From positions 1,447,455 through 1,511,454 of the forward strand of contig CP180024.1 of the NCBI GenBank assembly GCA_047528255.1: a stretch of DNA of 64,000 nucleotides. The letters are read 5' to 3'. Source of the DNA: G047528255 sp047528255. GTDB taxonomy: Bacteria; Bacteroidota; Bacteroidia; Flavobacteriales; Blattabacteriaceae. This document shows, piece after piece, positions 1 through 8,126 of the stretch; within the stretch, counting starts at the first letter, position 1, and each line of letters opens with the position of its first letter. Under the pieces are notes generated by a model, which saw only the letters and a list, made by a program, of their open reading frames with translations, was not told the DNA's origin and ran no database searches. The translations under genes and the position numbers were made by a program.

Positions 1-6
1 TTTTAT

Positions 7-410
7 TCATCGAATGGCTTGTGTCCCCAGGACGACTTTGTATTGGTTCCTGTTAACGATGTCGAGTATTTCTACCACTTGTTTTATTGCGACGTTTTGT
101 TCGGACGTATGATCAGTTGAGCTTCTGTAACGTTTTGGAATTTTTCTTTCAAAATCCGATTAATTTTTCTTCGAATTGCGACATCTTGATCGATGTAGTA
201 TTGTCCGTTTTTTTGATGCTTACCGGATAGTGAGGATGAATTTTTTTTCATTTGGGAGCTGCTATCGAAGCGGGGTAAGATCAAATCAATAGATCGACTC
301 ATCACCATAGAGGAGATGAGCATGAAAAAAATGAGCAGCAAGAAGACAATATCTGTCATCGAAGACATGCTGAACTCGGTATTGATACGATTTTTACCTC
401 GCAGATTCAT
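7..410 (-). pseudogene. exbD: ExbD/TolR biopolymer transport protein, frameshifted
   Basis: ExbD is the periplasm-facing partner of ExbB in the proton-driven motor that energises TonB-dependent outer-membrane transport. The N-terminal part reads well: a short cytoplasmic stretch, then one hydrophobic segment (about residues 20-40, with the family's Asp in SMTDIVFLLLIFFM), then the periplasmic domain up to IIRPNKTSQ. The frame stops at 84-86, but the missing C-terminus continues in another frame (IKQVVEILDIVNRN, then YKVVLGTQ) to a stop at 7-9. One base is therefore missing near 88-94. Its start overlaps the end of the exbB remnant. With exbB also broken, the gene is probably dead; a single sequencing error here cannot be excluded. 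Confidence 0.75.
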
Positions 411-2387
411 TAAAAAAGGCTTTGTTGATCATGTCCAAGAAGTATGTTGCTATGGCTTCCATGCGATGGGAGGCTTTATCGATTTTGATCACCAAAAGGT
501 TGTAAAAATGTAGGAGCAATTTCCTGCTATGAGTCCTATTTCTTTGGTGTTCGTCGTTGTGTAGATTCCTGTAGCCAAGGTCTTCGGATTGACTTGTATA
601 CTAGTTTGAGCTATTTGTTAAAAAACCATGATCATTCCAATGACCGTTTCTAAAAGCCTAGCATTGGAGTTGTTCTGGCTATCATCACGGGGGTGCGTAT
701 ACCTTTTTCCAATCGGTAGATTTCGAGCTTTTCGGTGTTTTCAATTGCTTGCGAGATGTCACTCAACGGACTGCTGATTCGTTCCAGGCTTTTTTCGATC
801 ATCTTGGCTTCGGGGTAGGTTTTTTTGGCAGTATTCTATAGGGACTCTATCTTTTTTTCATGAATCGAGAATGTTGTATGGAAGAAGAAGGTTAAAATGT
901 TTGTAAATCAATATATTATTTCGTGTATTTGGAGTATAAAATAAAAAAATTTGGCTCTATTCTCAGAAGCACCGCACAAATAAGCTTTAGTGAACTATAT
1001 ATGGAACGTTCTACCAGAAGGAGTGAGTTTTTCAAAAGGTTAAACACTTTGATCCACTGGGAATGGAGGGAAAAAGAAATAAGAAAAATATATCAAAAAG
1101 GTCATGGAATAGAAGGCTAACCTGCTTACAGTGGAATATCGTTATTTAAGATGATGCTTTTGAGTCACTGGTATGATATCAGTGATATAGGAACGGAAGA
1201 ATTTGTGAACGACTCCTTGATCTGCATGCGCTTTTGTGGTTTTCGATTGGAAGATTAGATCCCAGATCATACGAGTCTATGCAGATTTTCGCAATGAAAT
1301 AGTAGCCAAAAAGGCATATGAGCCCTTACTAAAAAAGATCAATAAGGAATTAGAAAAGAATCAGGCTATAGTTAAAACAGGAGTGATAGTAGATGCCAGT
1401 ATTACAGTGAGTCCTTTTGCTTCAAAGGGGGTCTACCTCTGTAATGGAGGATAGGAAGGAAGAGGGGAAAAAGCAAATCAGTCAAAGAAAAGAAAGGGTA
1501 AAAAAAGAGAATCAATCAGGGTAGATACTCAAGGAAAATAGCTCAAGAAATCAGGTAAAATCTACTACGGATACAAGAAATACATAGGGGGGAATAAAAG
1601 TGGAATAATACTTGCCGACACATAGCGTAGTCGCCAATGAGCATGATAGTAGAGGGCTAAAACCATTAATAAGCAAACTAGGATATAAACCCAGAGAAGT
1701 ATATGCAGGTAAAGGTATCAAGTACCAACCAACGTGTCTTACTTTCATAGTCGAGGCATCAAAGATCGTATACATAAGAAAATATATAGGAACCATCCTT
1801 TAAGTAGGATACCTATATTATTCAATAAATTAGTGAGTAAAACGAGATGGGTATTAGGAAATACTTATTGGCAGTAATAAAGCGTCGGTTTGGATCAGGC
1901 AAGGCTCGTTACAAAGGATTAGCTCGTGTGCTGGCCAGTATCTTATGGAGGTTATGGTGCATAATTTGTATCGTGTCCCTGGCATTATTATGCGCTGTCC
2001 ATAAAAAAAGATATAATTAATTAATTTATAATCAATAGTATTTCGAATACAATGTAAAATACTAAATCTACATTTTCTCTAACGAGCCCATCTAGTAGGC
2101 TGAATAAACGTAATTCACTATTAACAAAATGGTCTCAAATCATGTCTCGGATATGATCCGTAAAATATCGATATGCATGGATTGAGGCTCGGATGACGAA
2201 AAGTTTTTCAAAAAAAACATACAAATCAATAACGAGTAGTGCGAAGATGAGTGAGATGATCAGATTGCTTATCAGGCCTCCTTCGCTGATCAAACTCCAA
2301 AGGGAAAAAGTTCGGTTTTGGATTGTAGCGTTTTCTCCGATAGAGTTTTTTTTTAGTGTATGTTAGAGTTTGAACTTGTAAAAACAT
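394..2387 (-). pseudogene. exbB: ExbB/TolQ proton channel, split by an IS and frameshifted
   Basis: ExbB (MotA/TolQ/ExbB family) is the inner-membrane proton channel of the TonB motor. Its N-terminal part lies at 2138-2387 and contains TFSLWSLISEGGLISNLI, a hydrophobic helix and an FFEKLFVIRAS stretch. The rest lies at 394-866 and includes PVMIARTTPMLG, TVIGMIMVF, VNPKTLATGIYT and YNLLVIKIDKA, all typical of ExbB. A complete IS sits between the halves. Removing 867-2137 and one copy of the flanking AATC repeat joins the halves in frame (RDMIHEKKIESL). Other damage includes a run of nine A near the start (2346-2354) that shifts frame, in-frame stops near 618 and 838, and at least two frameshifts. 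The 3' end overlaps the exbD start, so the two formed an operon. Confidence 0.8.
867..2137 (+). mobile_element. IS5-family-like element (reference full-length copy), dead transposase
   Basis: This copy shows the element used throughout the window. The left end reads GAGAATGTTGTATGG, the right end ACAAAATGGTCTCA, and the ends are imperfect inverted repeats. It is flanked by AATC at 863-866 and 2138-2141, a likely 4-bp target duplication. The decayed transposase runs from about 960 to 2006. Recognisable blocks across copies are the N-terminal helical region (KEIRKIYQKGQGIKG), DHTTLCRFRNEIVAKKAYE, the first catalytic Asp in GVIVDASITVSP, YYGYKKHIG, the second Asp in VYADKGYQVP, and the Glu in VVERTFGSIKRWFGSGKARY. 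These fit DDE transposases of the IS5 type. Several stops and shifts break the frame here. The insertion splits exbB. Confidence 0.85.
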
Positions 2388-2458
2388 AGGATTCAAATTT
2401 GGTTGCTCGAAACAAAAATATTATCTTGTTTGATTCCGGCTTTTGTATGGTGTGAATT

Positions 2459-3775
2459 TTATGGTAGGCGGACAATATCCGCTCCTAATTCGTGCAGACG
2501 TTGATCGATATCTTCATAACCTCTGTCGATCTGTTCGATGTTGTGGATGAGGCTAGTGCCTTCTGCCGATAAGGCGGCAATGAGAAGCGAGATACCTGCT
2601 CGAATGTCGGGCGAGGTCATCGTGGCTCTCCGCAAAGGGAATTCGTGATTCAGTCCGATGACGGTCGCTCGGTGTGGATCGCATAGGATGATTTGCGCTC
2701 CCATGTCGATGAGTTTATCTACGAAAAACAAACGGCTTTCAAACATTTTCTGATGGATCAAGACGTTTCCTTTGGCTTGGATGGCTACGACCAAAAGTAC
2801 ACTCAATAGGTCGGGAGTAAGGCCGGGCCAGGGAGAATCCGAAAGAGTCAGGATAGAGCCGTCGATGAATTTTTGAATACGATAGTTTTCTTGTGAGGGG
2901 ATGTAGATGTCATCTCCTATTTTTTCCAAGGTGATTCCGAGCTTTCTGAAGGTTTCCGGTATAATTCCCAGGTTGGGCCATCTGACTGATTTTATTGTAA
3001 GTTCGGAACGGGTGATAGCGGCCAAGCCTATCCAGCTTCCAATCTCGATCATATCAGGTAAGACGGTATGTTCACAGCCTCTCAGCTCCTTCACGCTAGT
3101 GATGGTAAGGAGGTTGGATCCTATGCCTTCGATTCGGGCGCCCATACGGTTGAGCATCTTGCATAGTTGTTGGATGTAGGGTTCGCATGCGGCGTTGTAG
3201 ATAACGGTTTTGCCTTGGGCAAGTACAGCTGCCATAAGGATATTGGCCGTTCCGGTGATTGAAGCTTCTTCTAAGAGAATATATTGTCCGGTCAAGCCTT
3301 TCGGGGCTTCTAGACTGTAAAAACAATGTTCTTTGTCATAATGGAAGTCGGCACCCAAAGTTGTGAACCCTTGAAAGTGGGTGTCCAGACGTCTTCTTCC
3401 GATTTTGTCGCCTCCAGGACTGGGTATGTAAGCTTTTCCAAAACGGGCGAGCAGTGGGCCAATCATCATGATAGTGCCTCGTATAGCGGAGCCGTCTTGA
3501 TAGAATTTTTGTGTTCCGAGATATTCCAGATCAATTTTGTCTGCTTGAAAGGTATAGTCTCCTTTGTCGTTTTTGTGTTGCCTTACTCTGAGATCGGAAA
3601 GAATGCTCATCATACGTTTGATGTCTTCGATTTCCGGGATGTTTTTTATCCGTATTTTTTCCGGGGTCAGGAGTGTTGCGGATAGGACTTGCAGAGCTTC
3701 GTTTTTTGCTCCTTTCGGGATGACTTCGCCTTTTAATCGGTTGCCTCCTTTTATCTTAAATGTTGCCATTTCCAT
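2459..3775 (-). CDS. murA: UDP-N-acetylglucosamine 1-carboxyvinyltransferase (MurA)
   Basis: MurA transfers enolpyruvate from PEP to UDP-GlcNAc, the first committed step of peptidoglycan synthesis, in the cytoplasm. The 438-residue product has the family length and the two-lobed inverted-barrel pattern: a GGNRLKGEVIPKGAKNEAL start with the conserved Lys-Asn pair, GPLLARFGKAYIPSPGG at about 106-122, and late motifs SDSPWPGLTPDL and TSPDIRAGISLLIAAL. The catalytic-loop Cys of E. coli (Cys115) is Asp123 here (PGGDKIGRR), a variant known from some phyla and linked to intrinsic fosfomycin insensitivity. Two ATGs lie at the start (3775 and 3769); both overlap the end of the DUF4290 gene, so the pair is probably cotranscribed. 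The gene is intact, so the cell probably still makes peptidoglycan. Confidence 0.95.
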   Translation of the reverse strand: MEMATFKIKGGNRLKGEVIPKGAKNEALQVLSATLLTPEKIRIKNIPEIEDIKRMMSILSDLRVRQHKNDKGDYTFQADKIDLEYLGTQKFYQDGSAIRGTIMMIGPLLARFGKAYIPSPGGDKIGRRRLDTHFQGFTTLGADFHYDKEHCFYSLEAPKGLTGQYILLEEASITGTANILMAAVLAQGKTVIYNAACEPYIQQLCKMLNRMGARIEGIGSNLLTITSVKELRGCEHTVLPDMIEIGSWIGLAAITRSELTIKSVRWPNLGIIPETFRKLGITLEKIGDDIYIPSQENYRIQKFIDGSILTLSDSPWPGLTPDLLSVLLVVAIQAKGNVLIHQKMFESRLFFVDKLIDMGAQIILCDPHRATVIGLNHEFPLRRATMTSPDIRAGISLLIAALSAEGTSLIHNIEQIDRGYEDIDQRLHELGADIVRLP

Positions 3776-4391
3776 TGTTAAATCGTTTCTTTTTATTATT
3801 ATTGGAATAAAAAGATTGATTTTTTTTCTTGTTGGAATTTAAAATATTTTCAGCGTTGATTAACGAGTCGCCGTGGGCGTGTAAATATAGTTTGTCTCCG
3901 GAAAGTTTTTTCAAGTCTTCAATGATTACGCTATCTTCTACTGTCTCTTTGTTCCACTTGAGGTAGCTCTTTTTCATCGTATTGGCGATGGCGTAGATCA
4001 GGCCTTCTTTTTTGTCTTCTTCCGAGCAATCTATCGCTACCTTTATCATGTCTTTGACAATCTTTCCGTAATAGCGAAATTCCCTCAAGCGTTCGGGGTA
4101 TTTCATCCTTTTGGGAGGAATTTGAAATTGTTCCGGTTCCGGTTTTTGAAAAGGAGAGTCTACATCTAATAGGAAGTCTGACATGATGAAGAGTTGATCC
4201 CAAAGTTTGTGTTGAAAGTCTGGAACATCTCTCAAATGTGGATTCAAATCACCCATTACCCTAATGATGCTCCAGGAGGATTGGTTGCGCTCGTCTCTGT
4301 CTGCTATCGTCATGGCGTGCTTGATCATTTTGTGAATATTGCGTCCGTATTCGGGTATGATCATATTTGAACGTCCTGTGTTGTATTCCAT
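3756..4391 (-). CDS. DUF4290 domain-containing protein
   Basis: This 211-residue protein belongs to a Bacteroidota family of unknown function that commonly sits directly upstream of murA, as it does here. The conserved part is the first 160 residues, beginning MEYNTGRSNMIIPEYGRNIHKMIKHA and containing WDQLFIMSDFLLDVDSPF, YYGKIVKDMIKVAI and GLIYAIANTMKKSYLKWNK. It is predicted soluble and largely helical. The C-terminus is a low-complexity tail rich in Asn and Lys (about 185-211), as is common in the family. Its last codons overlap the first codons of murA, which suggests translational coupling. The 5' side is cut close by an IS whose end lies at 4447, leaving 55 bases of native upstream DNA. 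Confidence 0.85.
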   Translation of the reverse strand: MEYNTGRSNMIIPEYGRNIHKMIKHAMTIADRDERNQSSWSIIRVMGDLNPHLRDVPDFQHKLWDQLFIMSDFLLDVDSPFQKPEPEQFQIPPKRMKYPERLREFRYYGKIVKDMIKVAIDCSEEDKKEGLIYAIANTMKKSYLKWNKETVEDSVIIEDLKKLSGDKLYLHAHGDSLINAENILNSNKKKNQSFYSNNNKKKRFNNGNGNI

Positions 4392-4419
4392 TTGTGGATT
4401 TAAAGGGTGAAAACTTTTC

Positions 4420-4427
4420 CAAAAATA
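4420..4427 (-). promoter_or_regulatory. Candidate -7 element of the DUF4290-murA promoter
   Basis: Read on the minus strand the bases are TATTTTTG, an exact match to the Bacteroidota -7 consensus TANNTTTG, 28 bases before the DUF4290 start codon. The expected -33 element (TTTG about 19 bases further upstream) falls on the end of the IS that begins at 4447, so the native -33 may have been replaced. Confidence 0.35.
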
Positions 4428-4446
4428 GTATTTTATTCAAAGCTGC

Positions 4447-4727
4447 GAGAATGTTACATGAGATAATTTGATTTAAAAACCTGTAAATAAATATATTGTT
4501 TCGTTTTTCTGGAGTAGAAAATAAAAATAGATTCGGATCTATTCTCAGAATCACCACGTAAATAAGATTTAGTGAATTATACATGGAACGTTCTACCAGA
4601 AGGAATGAGTTTTTCAAAAGGTTAAACAGATTGATCCACTCGAAAGGTATCGAGAAAGAAATAAGAAAAATATATCAAAAAGGTTAGTGAATAAAAGACT
4701 AACCTTCCTACAGTGAAATATCGTTAT
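4447..4727 (+). mobile_element. IS fragment, left-end part
   Basis: It starts with the left end (GAGAATGTTACATGAG) and breaks off within the N-terminal transposase region, where an oppositely oriented copy begins. It shares about 200 bp of element sequence with the plus-strand piece that starts at 5996, so the two are not halves of one copy. Confidence 0.8.
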
Positions 4728-5995
4728 GAGACCATTGTTTTAATGGTGGATTACATTTATTCAGCCATCTTAGATGGGCTCGTTAGAGAAAAATATAAAT
4801 TTAGCCTTTCACATTGTATTCGAAAACTGTTGATATAAATTAATTAATTATATTTGTTTTTATGGACAGTGCAATAAAAATACCAGAGGAATGATACAAA
4901 TTATGGCCATAGTCTCCATAAGATATTGGGCATGCACACGAGATAATCCTTTGTAACGAGCCTCTTCTGATCCACTCCAACGCTTTATACTACCAAAAAG
5001 TACGTTCTACTACTCATTTGGTTTTACTTACTAATTATTTTGAATAATATAGCTAACCTACTTAAGGTAGGTCCTATAGACTTTTTTCTGTATACAGTTT
5101 TAAAGCCTTGACTATGAAAGTAAACCACGTTAGCTGGCACTTGGTAACTTTTGTCTGTATATACTTCTCTGGTTTTATATCCTAGTTTTCTTATTAATGG
5201 CTTTACCTCTTTACTATCATGCTCATTAGCTGGAACGCTATGGACTGCTAGTATCATTCCATTTTTATCTTTCCTATCTGCTTTTTGTATCTGTAGTAGA
5301 GTTTACCTGATTTCTTGAGCCATTTACCTTGAGTATCCACTCCTGATTGACTCTCTTTTTTTACCCTTGCTTTTCTTTGACTCATTTATTTTTGCCCCTC
5401 TTCCTTTCGATCCTCCACTATGTAGGTAGGATCTCTCCTTGGGAGAAAAGGGTCTCACTGTAATACCATATGTACTATAACTCCTATTTTAATTATCTCC
5501 TGATGCTTTTCTAATTCCTTATTGATATTTTTCAGTAAGCCTCATATGCCTTTTTGGCTACTATTTCATTGCGAAATTTGCATAGAGTCGTATGATCTGG
5601 GATCTGATTTTCTAATCGAAAACAATAAAATCTCATGCAGCTCAAGGATTCTTTCACCAATTTTTCCGTTTCTACATCACTGAGATCAACCAGTGACTCA
5701 AAATAATCATCTTAAATAACGCTATTTTACTGTAAGAAGGTTGGCCTTTTATTCCCTGGTCTTTTTGAGATATTTTTCTTATTTCTTTTTCCATCTTTTC
5801 CCAGTGGATCAAGGTTTTTAACCTTTTGAAAAAATCACTCCTTCTAGTAGAACGTTCCATATATAGTTCACTGAAGATTATTTGTTCGGTTCTTCTGAGC
5901 ATAGAGTCGAATTTTTTTATTTTCTACTCCAGAATATACGAAACAATATATTGATTTACAAAGATTTTAACATTTTTATCTCATGCAACGTTCTC
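4728..5995 (-). mobile_element. IS, near full length, dead transposase
   Basis: The right end (GAGACCATTG) is at 4728 and the left end (ATGCAACGTTCTC) finishes at 5995, so both termini are present. The transposase is broken; the longest remaining reading frames cover about 76 residues at the N-terminus (5672-5902) and 77 around the second catalytic Asp region (5024-5257). Confidence 0.82.
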
Positions 5996-7168
5996 GCCTC
6001 GCATAAATAAGCTTTAGTGAACTATATATAGAACTGTTTACCAGAAGGAGTGATTTTTTTAAAAACTTAAACACCAGTGATTCACTGGTAAGGTATGGAT
6101 AAAGAAATAAGAAAAATATATCAAAAAGGTCAGGGAATAAAAGGCCAACTTGCTTACAGTGGAATAGCGTTATTTAAGATGATGCTTTTGAGTCACTGGT
6201 ATGATTTCAGTGATATAGGAACGGAAAAATTGGTGAAAGAATCCTTGAGCTGTATGAGATTTTGTTGTTTTCGATTGGAAGATCAGATCCCAGATCATAC
6301 GACTCTATGCAGATTTTGCAATGAAATAGTAGCCAAAAAGGTATATGAGGCTTACTGAAAAATATCAATAAGGAATTAGAAAAGCCTCAAGTTATAGTTA
6401 AAACAGGAGTGATGGTATATTTCGGTATTATAGTCAGGTCCTTTTCTCCCAAGAGATATCTTACTTACGTAGTGGAGGATCGGAAGAAAGAGTCGTAAAA
6501 GCAAATCAGTCAAAGAAAAGTAAGGGTAAAAAAGAGACTTAATCAGGAGTGGATATTCAAGGGAATATGGCTCAAAAAAATCAGGTAAACTCTAGTACGG
6601 ATACAAAAAGCACATAGGAAAGATAAAAACGGAATGATACTAGTACTACATAGTGTAACCGCCAATGAACAAGATAATAGAGGGCTAAAGCCATTAATAA
6701 GCAAACTAGGATATAAACCCAGAGAAGTATATACACACAAAGGTTACTAAGTGGCAACCAACATGTCTTACTTTCATAGTCGAGGCATCAAAAACCGTAT
6801 TCAGAAGAATCCATATAGGAATAGCTCTTTAAGTAGTATATCTATTATTATTCAACAAATTAGTGAGTAAAACCCGATGGGTAGTAGAACGTACTTTTGG
6901 AAGTACAAAGAGTTAGTTTAGATCAGGAAAGTTTCGTTACAAAGGATTAGCTCGTGTGCATGCCCAGCATCTTATGGAGGCTATGGAGCATAATTTGTAT
7001 CGTTTCCCTAGCATTATTATGCGCTGTCCATAAAAAAATATATATAATTAATTAATTTATAATCAACTATTTTCGATATATAATGTAAAACGCCAAATCT
7101 ACATCGTTCTCTAAAGAAGCCATCGAGGGGGCTGAATAACTGTAATCCACCATTAACACAATGGTATC
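5996..7168 (+). mobile_element. IS fragment lacking the left end
   Basis: It begins inside the element (CGCATAAATAAGCTTTAG) and runs to a right end at 7163-7168 that reads GGTATC instead of GGTCTC. An open stretch of 87 residues (6095-6358) retains the DHTTLCRF block; the rest is shifted. Confidence 0.8.
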
Positions 7169-7273
7169 AGTTCTTCTAAGCATAGAGCAGAATTTTTTTA
7201 TTTTCCACTCCAAATACACAAAACAATATATTGATTTACAATTTTTTAAGTTCCTTTTCCATGTAACGTTCTC
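7169..7273 (-). mobile_element. IS fragment, left end only
   Basis: About 105 bp of the left terminus in reverse orientation, ending ATGTAACGTTCTC, lie between two plus-strand pieces. Confidence 0.75.
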
Positions 7274-8066
7274 GGAGTTAGAAAAGCATTAGGAGATAGT
7301 TAAAACAGGAGTAATAGTAGAGGCTAGTATTACAGTGAGTTCCCTTGCTCCCAAGGGGGCTTCACTACCTACGTAGTGGAGTATTGGAAGGAAGGAGGGC
7401 AAAAGAAAATCAGTCAAAGAAAAAAGTAAGGGTAAAAAAAACACTCAATCAGGAATAGACACTCAAGAAAATAGCTCAAGAAATTAGGTCCCCCTACTAC
7501 GGATACAAAAAGTAGTACATAGGGGTAAAAATGAAATAAGACTAGCAGTACATAGCGTAGCCCCAATGAGCATGATAGTAGAGGGGGTAAAGCCATTAAT
7601 AAGCAAACTAGGGATATAATAACCCAGAGAAGTATATGTGTAGATAAAGGTTCCACGTTCTAGTCAACGTGTTTTGCTTTCATAGTCAAGGAATCAAGAC
7701 CGTATACAGAAGAAAGCCTATAGGAACCGTCCCTTAAGTAGGGTAGCTATGTTATCTAACAAATTAGTGAGTAAAGCTCGATGAGTAGTATATCCTACCT
7801 TTTGGTAGGATAAAGCCTTGGTTTGTATTAGGAAAGGATCGTTACAAAGGATTAGCTCGTGTGCATTCCCAGTCTCTTATGGAGACTATGGATCATAATT
7901 TTTATCCTTCCCTTGGCATTATTATGATTTGTTCATAAAAATAGATATAATTAATTTATAATCAATATTATTTTAAATACAATACGAAATATTAAATTCA
8001 CATTATCTCTAACAAAGCCCATCTAGGAGCTGAATAAACGTAATCCACCATAACAAAATGGTCTCA
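7274..8066 (+). mobile_element. IS fragment, 3' two thirds
   Basis: It starts in the middle of the transposase (GGAGTTAGAAAAGC) and reaches a normal right end (AAAATGGTCTCA). Many indels leave no long frame. The end lies 60 bp beyond the infB stop codon. Confidence 0.8.
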
Positions 8067-8126
8067 CGAAGAGGTTTTTTCGAACCTTTTGGGTTGAAAA
8101 GGTATTTTGGAAGAGAGGAAAATTGT

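Noticed and set aside
316..513. Small plus-strand frame of 65 residues opposite exbD and exbB
   Set aside because: It is antisense to recognisable exbD and exbB sequence and has no features of its own.
1440..1520. Programmed -1 frameshifting in the transposase at A-rich motifs (A AAA AAG)
   Set aside because: Comparing copies, a version with GGGGAAAAAGC before the motif gives one continuous frame (EEGKKQISQRKARVKKETQSG), so the shifts are decay and not a coding device.
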